Source: CAWGXG01 sp963826505 (GTDB lineage: Bacteria > Chloroflexota > Anaerolineae > Aggregatilineales > Aggregatilineaceae). Taken from it: DNA of 64,000 bases. Of the stretch, positions 45,541 through 53,407 are shown one piece after another; position 1 is the first letter of the stretch; each line of letters begins with the position of its first letter. Location: positions 310,001 through 374,000 of the forward strand of contig CAWGXG010000005.1 in assembly GCA_963826505.1 (NCBI GenBank), in the 5' to 3' direction. The notes under the pieces are model-generated. The model did no database searches. It was not told the origin of the DNA and worked only from the letters and a program-made list of their open reading frames with translations. A program made the translations under genes and the position numbers.

Positions 45541-46788
45541 ATGCAACTGCATAAGAGCGAATACGTGATTCTGGGAGGCGGCGTTGGGGCAGGCTATGCT
45601 GCTCAGGAATTCGTGGAGCAGGGAATAGAACCTGGCCAACTGGCGATTATCTCAGCAGATGATACGCTGCCATATGACCGTCCATCACTTTCAAAGAGCT
45701 ATCTGGCGGGCAAGAAGACCACAGAAGATATCTTGATCAATGCTCCCGCTTTTTATGATCAGCACGGCATTCAGGTCTTCCTCGATACCCGCGTGACGCG
45801 CGTCGACCTGAAAGAGAATCGCCTGCATACCAACGCTGATCTTGAAATCCTATTCGGCAAACTGCTGATCGCGACTGGGTCGCACGTGCGCAAATTGGAC
45901 ATTCCAGGCGCAAGCCTGGCGGGTATTCATTACCTGCGCTCCAAAGATCAATCTCAGCGGATCGCGGATGAAATGCAGCACGCCCAACATGCCGTGGTCA
46001 TTGGCGGTGGGTATATTGGCATGGAGGTGTCGTCTGTGCTGGCCAGCAGTGGCATCAACGTAACAATGGTCTTCCCTGAAAAACGCCTGATGGAGCGTTT
46101 TTTCACACCTCAGATGTCGGCATTTTTCCAGAACTACTATGCAGCGCGCGGCGTCAGCTTTCGGCCCCAGACACAGCCAACGTCCTTTTCGGGTGACGGG
46201 CATGTGTCACGGGTTAGGCTAAACACCAACGAGGAGCTTCCGGCGGATTTTGTCGTAGCGGGCATTGGAGTTCGTCCGGCAACCGAGCTGTTTGAAAGGA
46301 CGGGCCTGCATCTTGCCGACGAAATCATCGTCAACAAATACCTGGAGACCAACCGCAACGGCATCTTCGCCGCGGGAGACGTCGCCAATTACAACGATGT
46401 AATTTTCCAGAAACGTCGCCGCATCGAACACTGGGACAATGCGGTCCAGCAAGCGCGACACGCTGTGCACATGATGACCCAGGCTAACCGCAAACGGCCC
46501 GATGAGTTCATCTACCTGCGCTATTTCTTCTCGGACATATTCGATCTGTCCTACGAATTCTGGGGAGATACCGACGCCGCGGATACTGTCATTCATCGGG
46601 GTGATGTCGACGGCGGGCGTTTCAGCGTGTGGTGGCTGGCCGGGCAGCGCCTGGAAGCAGCTTTCGTGATGAATTGTCCAGACGAGGAACGGGAACTAGC
46701 ACCCGAGTGGATCAGAACCCGACGTAGAATCCGGCCAGAGCAATTGCAGGACGCCAATCTCCCGCTCGGATCCGTCGTGCTCCTATGA
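45541..46788 (+). CDS. NAD(P)/FAD-dependent oxidoreductase (ferredoxin/monodehydroascorbate reductase type)
   Basis: 415 residues. The FAD motif is ILGGGVGAGYAAQEF (10-24), then YDRPSLSKSYLAGKK, LLIATGSHVRKLDIPG, the NAD(P) motif VVIGGGYIGMEVSSVL (~150-165) and the second FAD motif GIFAAGDVANYND. The C-terminal region (RRRIEHWDNAVQQARHAVHM, then a FSDIFDLSYEFWG stretch) matches MDHAR/BphA4/AIF-type reductases, which pass electrons from NAD(P)H to ferredoxins, ascorbate radicals or other acceptors. ATG has SD CCGGAGG. Electron partner unknown; it stands as a single gene. Confidence 0.88.
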   Translation: MQLHKSEYVILGGGVGAGYAAQEFVEQGIEPGQLAIISADDTLPYDRPSLSKSYLAGKKTTEDILINAPAFYDQHGIQVFLDTRVTRVDLKENRLHTNADLEILFGKLLIATGSHVRKLDIPGASLAGIHYLRSKDQSQRIADEMQHAQHAVVIGGGYIGMEVSSVLASSGINVTMVFPEKRLMERFFTPQMSAFFQNYYAARGVSFRPQTQPTSFSGDGHVSRVRLNTNEELPADFVVAGIGVRPATELFERTGLHLADEIIVNKYLETNRNGIFAAGDVANYNDVIFQKRRRIEHWDNAVQQARHAVHMMTQANRKRPDEFIYLRYFFSDIFDLSYEFWGDTDAADTVIHRGDVDGGRFSVWWLAGQRLEAAFVMNCPDEERELAPEWIRTRRRIRPEQLQDANLPLGSVVLL

Positions 46789-46893
46789 TGGAGCATGCTC
46801 TTCACCGGTTGCGATTGGTTGATGCGGCATTTCCGCGTCCGAACTCGAAGATCTCAATCCGCGCGCTGTGATGGATGGGGTCGATTGGTGTGT

Positions 46894-47043
46894 CAGTCGG
46901 AAAACCCAGCCCCGACACCGGACAAACCTGTTCGACGCGTAACTTATGTCCTGGGCTGCACCGAGGACAGCAGTCACAATGTCGATCCCATCGAGAAGAT
47001 ATTCAAAGTTGTCCAGGATAAACAGGGCGTATTTTCCACCTTC
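46894..47043 (-). pseudogene. Remnant of an NB-ARC/AfsR-type STAND ATPase regulator
   Basis: On the minus strand, KYALFILDNFEYLLDGIDIV matches the Walker B region of large STAND regulators (usual form LLVLDNFEHLLDG). It is followed by a weaker match ending in WVFRL where VTSRxxLxxxGEWVFxL is expected. Only about 50 residues remain and no Walker A or HTH is near. It lies in the otherwise empty convergent region 46789-47284. Confidence 0.5.
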
Positions 47044-47284
47044 ATCGGGTGATCGTGTCTTCATTGTGGCTATGTGTATTCGGATCATGCCCAAATATCA
47101 CCGCGCTATACCGTGATTCCCCACTCGGCTAAGGATCCGTTGTAGCCTGCCCTGGGCGAAAGGCATATTCGTTCGAACATCAGTGCCCGTGATGATCACA
47201 CAACCCGCGCACACCTTCCTTAACAGCTTTTTGGCCCCCGCTCTACCTCCGAACCGTGACGTGGTGTGAGGGCAAACTTCCGCG

Positions 47285-48934
47285 TCACGCCAGTTGACCA
47301 GTGGCCAGCAGGTAATCGGTATAACCACCGGAATAGCTGCACAGCGCGCCGTTATCCAGCTCCACGACTTGATCGACTGTCTGATCGAGAAAATAGCGGT
47401 CGTGGGAGATGACCAGCAGCGCGCCCTCAAACTCGTCCAGCGCCCGTTCGAGCACTTCCATTGACGGGATATCGAGATTGTTGGTTGGCTCGTCCAGCAG
47501 CAGCAGATTCGGCTGCTGGAGCATGATGCTCGCCAACTGAAGGCGGCTGCGTTCGCCGCCACTCATAGTGCGGATCGGCTGACGCGTCTGCTCGTACGTG
47601 AACAGGAATTTGAGTAAAAGCGCCACGGCGTCCTCTTCGCGCCGAGGACTGACATCGCGCACGAATTCCAGCGGCGTTCGGTCCCGCCAGGCGTCGAGCG
47701 TCTGATGCTCCTGGGCATAATAGCCGATCTGCGTGCTCGGCCCGACCACGATCTCACCAACCAGCGGGGTGAGTTCGCCCAGGATCAGCCGGAACAAAAC
47801 AGATTTACCGGCTCCGTTGGGGCCAATCAGGCCGACGCGCTCACCGTGCCGGATCAGCAGGTCGAGATCGAGCAGCAGCAGATCGTCGCCAAAGGCCATC
47901 GTCAGATTCGTGATTTCGAGAGCTTTGGTGCTGCCGCGCCAGCCATTGATCTGCAGCTCAATCTGGCGGCGTTCGGTCACGCGCTCGATGATCTCCCCGT
48001 TGGCTTCCATACGATCCAGCATCTTGCGACGGCTGCGCGCCTGGCGGATATGACGTTCGTCGACGACGATGCTCGCCCAGTGCTCGAAGCGTTTGATGGC
48101 AGCCTCAATGCGCGCAATCTCCTTCTGCTGGGCGATGTGAAGCTGCTGTTGGCGCAGGCGGCGCAGCTCGCGCTCGGTCGTGTAGGCGGTGTAATTTCCC
48201 TGATAAAAGGTAAGCCGACCATCTTCCATCTCGACTATTTCCGCGGCGACTTCATCCAGGAGGTAGCGATCATGAGAAATGATCACGACCGCGCCGGGAT
48301 AGGCGTTCAGGAACGTCTCAAGCTGGCGCTTTCCAGCCAGATCGAGGTGGTTATCCGGCTCGTCCAGCAGCAGGACGTCCGGTGCCTCGACCGACAGGCG
48401 GGCGAGCGCGACAAGTTTTTTCTGCCCGCCGCTGAGATTTTCGGCCAGCAGGTCAAAATCAGCGGGCGAAAAACCCAGGCGCAGCAAGGTTTCGCGAACG
48501 GTGTTGGCATGGCTCGGTCCGCCCAACTGCTCGTAGACGTCGAGCGCGCGTTCCTGCTGTTCCAGCACACGGCTGAGCTGATCCGGGTTGTTATAGACGC
48601 GCGGATCGGCGAGGCGGGCCTCGATCTGGTTGAGGTCGGCTTCGACCTGGGCGAGGCGTGGCGGCAGGACGGCGGCTTCATCCCACACGGTGCGGCCCGG
48701 CGTGAGGCTAACCTCCTGTGGCAGATATCCCACGTGGATGCCGCGCGCAATCGTGATGGTGCCTGCGTCGGGCTGGACGAGTCCGGCGATCAATTTGAAC
48801 AGGCTGGACTTCCCCACGCCATTCGGCCCGACCAACCCACTTCGAGCGCGCTCGCCGATCGACCAGCTCAGCTCGCGGAAGAGTTCGCGACCTGCGAAGT
48901 TCAGAGTGACGTGATTCAGGTTAATGACGTTCAT
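47285..48934 (-). CDS. ABC-F family ATP-binding protein
   Basis: 549 residues with two ABC ATPase domains and no membrane part. Domain 1 has GLVGPNGVGKSS, LSGGQKKLVALARL and LLLDEPDNHLD; the linker (P-site tRNA interaction motif region) carries QQQLHIAQQKEIARIEAAIK; domain 2 has GLIGPNGAGKSV, MSGGERSRLQLASI and LLLDEPTNNLD. ABC-F proteins bind the ribosomal E site and relieve stalling or antibiotic block. The class cannot be fixed without alignment, but the leader with a terminator and a short peptide is typical of antibiotic-responsive members. ATG at 48934 has GAGGAG; the open frame extends to 48991 but crosses the attenuator hairpin. Confidence 0.92.
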   Translation of the reverse strand: MNVINLNHVTLNFAGRELFRELSWSIGERARSGLVGPNGVGKSSLFKLIAGLVQPDAGTITIARGIHVGYLPQEVSLTPGRTVWDEAAVLPPRLAQVEADLNQIEARLADPRVYNNPDQLSRVLEQQERALDVYEQLGGPSHANTVRETLLRLGFSPADFDLLAENLSGGQKKLVALARLSVEAPDVLLLDEPDNHLDLAGKRQLETFLNAYPGAVVIISHDRYLLDEVAAEIVEMEDGRLTFYQGNYTAYTTERELRRLRQQQLHIAQQKEIARIEAAIKRFEHWASIVVDERHIRQARSRRKMLDRMEANGEIIERVTERRQIELQINGWRGSTKALEITNLTMAFGDDLLLLDLDLLIRHGERVGLIGPNGAGKSVLFRLILGELTPLVGEIVVGPSTQIGYYAQEHQTLDAWRDRTPLEFVRDVSPRREEDAVALLLKFLFTYEQTRQPIRTMSGGERSRLQLASIMLQQPNLLLLDEPTNNLDIPSMEVLERALDEFEGALLVISHDRYFLDQTVDQVVELDNGALCSYSGGYTDYLLATGQLA

Positions 48935-48956
48935 GATCGTGCTCCTCGTTGGAATC

Positions 48957-48988
48957 AAAAACGGCCCTGGGAGTGCGCCAGAGCCGTT
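48957..48988 (-). terminator. Intrinsic terminator in the ABC-F leader (attenuator candidate)
   Basis: On the minus strand AACGGCTCTGG (48988-48978) pairs with CCAGGGCCGTT (48970-48960) with one wobble, loop of 7, followed by a run of T (48961-48957). It ends just before the ribosome-binding site GAGGAG of the ABC-F gene, so read-through would be required for expression. Confidence 0.75.
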
Positions 48989-49026
48989 CAAGAGTGATTA
49001 TTATTCGTTATATTACACAGTCAACA

Positions 49027-49049
49027 GGCGCACCGAACTAAGGGGCGCC
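49027..49049 (-). promoter_or_regulatory. Leader hairpin containing the leader-peptide stop codon
   Basis: GGCGCCCC (49049-49042) and GGTGCGCC (49034-49027) pair at seven of eight positions around a 7-base loop; the TAG stop of the 22-codon leader lies at 49040-49038 inside the loop. A ribosome stalled near the stop would melt it. Confidence 0.5.
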
Positions 49050-49106
49050 GTGAACGCACGTCATCAACGCGAAAGACAAGACCGTGAGAGGCGTTAAGTA
49101 GATCAT
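49038..49106 (-). CDS. Putative 22-residue leader peptide of the ABC-F gene
   Basis: A short open frame starts ATG at 49106-49104 and stops at TAG 49040-49038. The peptide begins MIYLTPLTVLSFALM, is hydrophobic and ends in VHGAP. It precedes the terminator hairpin by 50 bases. The expected role is as an attenuator: a ribosome stalled by an antibiotic on this frame would change the folding of the leader. The start lies only 6 bases after the TACAAT box, so the mRNA may be leaderless here. No Shine-Dalgarno is visible; confidence is moderate. Confidence 0.5.
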   Translation of the reverse strand: MIYLTPLTVLSFALMTCVHGAP

Positions 49107-49112
49107 ACGTTT

Positions 49113-49118
49113 ATTGTA
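49113..49118 (-). promoter_or_regulatory. -10 element TACAAT for the ABC-F leader
   Basis: On the minus strand TACAAT is located where transcription would begin at about 49106, the first base of the leader-peptide ATG. No good -35 box was found. Confidence 0.45.
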
Positions 49119-49253
49119 GCAGCGTCTACGGCCCTTGCCTACGGTAATTTTCTGGCGAGGGGCTGACCTCTAATTTGGGGAGACAAAGCATCGCCGTTTT
49201 TGGCAGCGTGATATAAAATTATGTCGCGCTTTTCGCCTTAAGGAGGTCTCACA

Positions 49254-50489
49254 ATGAATCGTCGTGCTGTCCCGGTAGTCCTGCTATTGAGTCTAATGCT
49301 GGCCGCCCTCGCGGCGCCAGCGGCTGCTGTCCCTGGGGACGGCTGCCAGCCAACAGTCCATCAACATGGTTGTTCGGTCTTCATGGCTGCCAACGATGCT
49401 GTCGCCCTGGGCGGCAACAACGAGGATTGGCGAAATCCCTTCACCAAGCTGTGGTTCATTCCAGCAGATGAAGGCACTTTCGGGCAGATGTATGTCGGAT
49501 TTGACAACTATTTTCCGCAAGGTGGGATGAATGATCAGGGTCTGTTTTTCGATGGTCTGGCTGTGCCACCCACCATTGTTCCGCCAGAAACCGACCTGCC
49601 GGACCCAACTGAGGACGCGCTGAGTATCGTGATGGCGACCTGTGCGGATGTACAGTGCGTTATGGATTATTTCAACGCACACGATCGAGGGTTGATGGTT
49701 GGTGCACAACTCTTCTACGGTGACGCAAGCGGCGATGCGGTGATCATCGAACCGATCGAAATGATCCGGAAATCCGGGCCATTTCTGGTGTCGACCAATT
49801 TCTACCAGTCAGCTACCCCACCGGGTGAAGAAACCTGCGAACGTTACAAGACGGCGCAGGCCATGCTCGGCGAAGCTAACCAGAATTACACTGTCGAACT
49901 GTTCCGCCAGATCCTGGATGCCACGCATCAGGAAGGGGATTACCCCACGCAGTATTCGAACATCTATGATCTGCGGGCCGGTATCATGTACCTGTATCTC
50001 TTCCACGACTTTGAACATATGGTGGAAATCAACCTGGCGGATGAACTCGCCAAGGGGGTGCACGAATACAACATTTTCGAGTTATTCCCTGAGAATGACG
50101 ACGAGGCTTGGTTCCGCGATGTGCGCGAGCGCGACTACCGCGCCTACCTGAAGCGCAACGGCTACGATCCGGAAGTGGACACCAGTGGTTTCGATATTTA
50201 CGCAGGGCGCTACGCTATCCCGACTCCCCTGATTGAAGCAGGCGCTGTCAATGCGGAATACCTCGAAATCAGCGTGAAAGAGGGTCAATTGTATTACGAT
50301 TTGCCCGGCGATGTCACGCTGCCGATGCCGCTATTCCCTACCTCGCCTACGGATTTCATTGCATCCTCGTATGATGCCGGGGTTATCCTCTTCAGCGGGA
50401 GTTTCCTGTTTGGTGCAGATGGACAGGTTAGCGGAATACAAGGAGATTTTGGCGCAGCGCCCATCGTCTTTGAGCGCATGGCCTCCTAA
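49254..50489 (+). CDS. Secreted Ntn-hydrolase of the choloylglycine/acyltransferase type
   Basis: 411 residues. A signal peptide (MNRRAVPVVLLLSLMLAALA) and a short propeptide precede GCSVFMAANDAVALGGNNED; the Cys in HGCSVF (residue 40) would be the N-terminal nucleophile after processing, as in the conjugated bile acid hydrolase/penicillin V acylase group. NNEDW supplies the usual oxyanion Asn and catalytic Asp. A middle NFYQSATPPGEETCERY matches the family Asn/Arg region. A ~90-residue C-terminal domain (YLEISVKEGQLYYDLPGD...) is like DUF3471. The amide substrate is unknown. SD AAGGAGG; a terminator hairpin follows at 50558. Confidence 0.8.
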   Translation: MNRRAVPVVLLLSLMLAALAAPAAAVPGDGCQPTVHQHGCSVFMAANDAVALGGNNEDWRNPFTKLWFIPADEGTFGQMYVGFDNYFPQGGMNDQGLFFDGLAVPPTIVPPETDLPDPTEDALSIVMATCADVQCVMDYFNAHDRGLMVGAQLFYGDASGDAVIIEPIEMIRKSGPFLVSTNFYQSATPPGEETCERYKTAQAMLGEANQNYTVELFRQILDATHQEGDYPTQYSNIYDLRAGIMYLYLFHDFEHMVEINLADELAKGVHEYNIFELFPENDDEAWFRDVRERDYRAYLKRNGYDPEVDTSGFDIYAGRYAIPTPLIEAGAVNAEYLEISVKEGQLYYDLPGDVTLPMPLFPTSPTDFIASSYDAGVILFSGSFLFGADGQVSGIQGDFGAAPIVFERMAS

Positions 50490-50557
50490 TCTATTGAACC
50501 GCGCCTTCTGTACGGGGCGATCAGGATAACTCGTGGTTCAGTTCTCTGGAAGGTTCG

Positions 50558-50586
50558 AGCTCCGGATACGGTGATCGTCCGGAGCT
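50558..50586. terminator. Hairpin downstream of the Ntn-hydrolase gene
   Basis: Perfect 9-bp stem (AGCTCCGGA at 50558-50566, TCCGGAGCT at 50578-50586), loop of 11, followed by TTAATTT on the plus strand. It lies in a convergent gap and may serve both strands. Confidence 0.65.
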
Positions 50587-50648
50587 TTAATTTCGCCTCT
50601 CGACAACACCAGCCTCGGAATCAACCAAAGACTTCGCGTAATTGTTCG

Positions 50649-51701
50649 CTACACATCCTGCACGTCCAATACGATCTTGATGGTATCGGGATCCTCGCGA
50701 TCCATGATGGCAAAAGCGTCGGTGACGGCGCGTAAGGGCATGGTCGCCGTGATCAACAGCTCAGGATGGAGCAATCCTTTCGCCATCATACGAAGCGCAC
50801 GCGGGTATTCGCCCCGCGTCACACGGCTGGCGATGATCTTCGCTTCCTTGATCACCAACGTTTTGAAATGAACGGCGGTCAACTGCTCACCCAACCCCAT
50901 GGTCACGACGCGCCCGCCGTTACGTATCATCCTCACGGCTTGCTGCAACGGGGGTTCCTGCCCCTCTGGCACATGGTAGTGGCCCACAGCCTCGATCACG
51001 CAGTCTACGCCTGCCCCATCTGTAAGTTCCATGACACGTTCGACCGGGTCTTCATCGTGCAGATTGATCACGACGTCCGCGCCAAGCTTCCGCGCAGTAT
51101 CCAGGCGAACAGGTAACAGATCGGTGACGACGGTCAACCCCGGGCTGGCGCTGTGGCACAGCACGTCCAGGACCGACAAGCCAAGTTTGCCCGTGCCGAG
51201 AATCGCGATCGTTTCACCGGGCTGGACTTCGCCGCGCCCTAGAATGTGATGTCCCAGGCCGTAAAGCTCGACCATTGAGGCGTGTTGCATGGGGACGTTG
51301 TCGGGCAGCTTGTAACACTGATAGGCGGGCGCGGCAACGTATTGAGCAAAACCGCCGTCGAGATCGATGCCGAGCAGTTTGAGTGTGCGGCAGGCGTTGA
51401 TGTGTCCAGTCAGGCATGTTTCACACGAATGGCACGGGATAATCGGGTCAATAGCCACGCGATCGCCGACCCGTAAATTTGTGACATCGCTGCCTATTTC
51501 CTCGACAATACCGCCAAATTCGTGGCCCTGAATCGCCGGATAGGCGACGCGACCCTTGAATTCCCCACGAAAAACGTGCAGATCCGTCCCGCAGATGCTC
51601 GCGTACATCGACTTAACCAATACCTCGTTAGGTTTGATTTTGGGTTCGGGCGCATCACCCAGACGGATATCGCAATCGTCGTAAAGGATGCCAGCTTTCA
51701 T
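50649..51701 (-). CDS. Zn-dependent alcohol/polyol dehydrogenase (MDR family)
   Basis: 350 residues. The catalytic-zinc region has SICGTDLHVF and QGHEFGGIVEEIG; the structural zinc lobe has four Cys in PCHSCETCLTGHINAC. The NAD(P)-binding motif is ILGTGKLGLSVLD with TDLLPVRL following. PDTIKIVLDV at the end is typical of sorbitol/threonine dehydrogenase-like members. It oxidises an alcohol or polyol in the cytosol; the exact substrate is unknown. ATG at 51701 with GAGG; the frame extends to 51797. Divergent from the aldolase gene, with both promoters in the shared 370-base gap, which suggests linked carbohydrate metabolism. Confidence 0.9.
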   Translation of the reverse strand: MKAGILYDDCDIRLGDAPEPKIKPNEVLVKSMYASICGTDLHVFRGEFKGRVAYPAIQGHEFGGIVEEIGSDVTNLRVGDRVAIDPIIPCHSCETCLTGHINACRTLKLLGIDLDGGFAQYVAAPAYQCYKLPDNVPMQHASMVELYGLGHHILGRGEVQPGETIAILGTGKLGLSVLDVLCHSASPGLTVVTDLLPVRLDTARKLGADVVINLHDEDPVERVMELTDGAGVDCVIEAVGHYHVPEGQEPPLQQAVRMIRNGGRVVTMGLGEQLTAVHFKTLVIKEAKIIASRVTRGEYPRALRMMAKGLLHPELLITATMPLRAVTDAFAIMDREDPDTIKIVLDVQDV

Positions 51702-51836
51702 GATTGTTACCTCGCTCCTCGAAAAACGCTGTGAAGTTCTCTTTTGACACGTAGCGCTTAGCAATAAATCTGGGAGAAGAATTGGCCACAGAGCCAAGAA
51801 ACCCGGGCGCGCTCAAAGATTCTATGCTCGGCCCAT

Positions 51837-51842
51837 AGTATA
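51837..51842 (-). promoter_or_regulatory. Extended -10 promoter for the Zn dehydrogenase
   Basis: On the minus strand TGGTATACT provides an extended -10 (TGn-TATACT). A TTGGCC lies only 15 bases upstream. It leaves about 130 bases of leader. Confidence 0.45.
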
Positions 51843-51983
51843 CCACGCTGCGCACGCGGCCAACGCCTTTGGTGGCTACTCACATGTCTGCACAGAATTG
51901 GACAATTTGCGGGGGAATTTATTCAGCCACCCGCCCACTCCCGCACCGGATCAGACAAATTTGAATGGATCCAGAAATGAATG

Positions 51984-52012
51984 TTGCCCACAGGTCAGAT
52001 CGTAAGTATAGT
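51984..52012 (+). promoter_or_regulatory. Sigma70-type promoter for the aldolase gene
   Basis: TTGCCC (51984-51989), 17 bases, TATAGT (52007-52012). It leads to the GTG start at 52070 with SD AAAGGA. Confidence 0.6.
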
Positions 52013-52069
52013 GTTGCCTGCGCAAGAAATTGGTTCATGCATGAAGTGTTGACTTGAAAGGAATATTCA

Positions 52070-53023
52070 GTGATCGTTACAACCGCAGATCTATTTAAAG
52101 TCGCCTACGGACGTTTCGCCGTCGGAGCCTACAATATCAACAATCTGGAGCAAACCCGTGGGTTGTTCGAAGGAAATATCCGGTCTCAAGCCCCGTTCAT
52201 TATTCAAATCTCCAAGGGAGCACGTGAGTACGCGGGGGTCAAACTGCTGGAAGGCATGATCCGTGCTGCACAGGAAGAGTACCCTGAAGCGATCTTCGCC
52301 GTACACATCGATCATGGAAACGAAGAAATCTGCTATGATGCCATCGATTCGGGTTTCTACAGCTCGGTTATGATCGACGCTTCGCACGAGGATTTCGAGA
52401 AGAACATCGCGATAACACGCCGTGTCGTCGACCGCGCCCACGCCAAAGGGTTAAGCGTCGAAGCGGAACTGGGTCAACTCGGCGGGGTCGAAGAAGATAT
52501 CGTTGTAGACGAAGCGAATGTTAACCTCACCGATCCGAACCAGGCCGTTGAATTTGTCAAGCGGAGCGGCTGTGACAGCCTTGCCGTAGCGATTGGCACC
52601 AGTCACGGTGCGTACAAGTTCTCTGGTTCCCAAGGGATTCGCTTCGACCGCCTGGCGGAGATTCAGGCTGTACTGCCCAATTTCCCGCTGGTGATGCACG
52701 GTTCCTCTTCGGTTCCTGAAGAAGAAGTCAGCCGGATCAATGCGGCAGGCGGTACTATTGATCCCTCGGCCAAGGGTGTCGATGTAAATAGCTTCATCCG
52801 CGCGGTACCGCTGGGTGTGACAAAAGTGAACATTGATACCGATGGCCGGCTTGTCTGGACCCGCGTGCACCGCGAATACTTCCGTGATAAACCTGAGCAG
52901 TTCGATTTCCGGAAACCGGGCACGATTTTCGTGGACGAGTATGCTAAGTTCATTGTCCACAAAAATGAAAAACTTGGATCAGCTGGCAAGCTAGCCCTGG
53001 TTCGCCAGGAACTGGACCTGTAA
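52070..53023 (+). CDS. Class II fructose-bisphosphate (ketose-bisphosphate) aldolase
   Basis: 317 residues. The Zn-ligand and active-site motifs are all there: AVHIDHGN (His pair), VEAELGQLGG, IGTSHGAYKF (phosphate/metal loop) and VMHGSSSVP. GVTKVNIDTDGRLVW holds the NxD of the phosphate site. Class II aldolases split fructose-1,6-bisphosphate, or tagatose/other ketose bisphosphates, with Zn2+ in the cytosol. The start is GTG at 52070. It has its own promoter and no operon partner downstream; paired hairpins follow at 53083-53154. Which ketose is preferred cannot be told. Confidence 0.93.
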   Translation: MIVTTADLFKVAYGRFAVGAYNINNLEQTRGLFEGNIRSQAPFIIQISKGAREYAGVKLLEGMIRAAQEEYPEAIFAVHIDHGNEEICYDAIDSGFYSSVMIDASHEDFEKNIAITRRVVDRAHAKGLSVEAELGQLGGVEEDIVVDEANVNLTDPNQAVEFVKRSGCDSLAVAIGTSHGAYKFSGSQGIRFDRLAEIQAVLPNFPLVMHGSSSVPEEEVSRINAAGGTIDPSAKGVDVNSFIRAVPLGVTKVNIDTDGRLVWTRVHREYFRDKPEQFDFRKPGTIFVDEYAKFIVHKNEKLGSAGKLALVRQELDL

Positions 53024-53082
53024 GACCATCCGGCGGCTGGCTGGTCACCGCGTCCGGCCGTAGCCATCTTACATAGCTCGGA

Positions 53083-53154
53083 GAATGACCTGCCCCGTAT
53101 TCGCCGGTGAGGCGTTTGGGGCAGATCATTCCCCTGTTTGAGCAAAAGGGGAAT
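53083..53154 (+). terminator. Two overlapping, mutually exclusive hairpins after the aldolase gene
   Basis: Hairpin 1 pairs 53083-53096 with 53118-53131 (14 bp, one mismatch). Hairpin 2 pairs ATTCCCC (53128-53134) with GGGGAAT (53148-53154). They share 53128-53131, so only one can form at a time. Neither has a long T-run. Confidence 0.5.
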
Positions 53155-53328
53155 CGTGCCTTGCTCCTCGCGCACCGTATCACCTGAAAGAAGACTCCGC
53201 CAGTAAACCCGACCCACGACTCGCCAGCGCGCCACGCCCTGAAGACGGTGTTTGGCGGAGCCATCAAGATCAGAGCGACCTATGCGCTGAATTCAGAACC
53301 ACTTTCCCCACAAATCGAACGAATGAGC

Positions 53329-53334
53329 TATAAT
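53329..53334 (+). promoter_or_regulatory. -10 element TATAAT before the polymerase gene
   Basis: A perfect TATAAT is followed after four bases by the ATG at 53339, and by 73 bases up to the ATG at 53408. No convincing -35. It may allow leaderless translation from 53339 or a short leader for 53408. Confidence 0.4.
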
Positions 53335-53407
53335 CGACATGCCCTCGAGATGGCCGGATGGAGCTAATTTCGAGACGCAATTCGTAATCCGCCCGGGTAA
53401 AAACGCG

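Noticed and set aside
47705..48997. 430-codon plus-strand open frame
   Set aside because: Antisense to the well-supported ABC-F gene; no domain and composition typical of a shadow frame.
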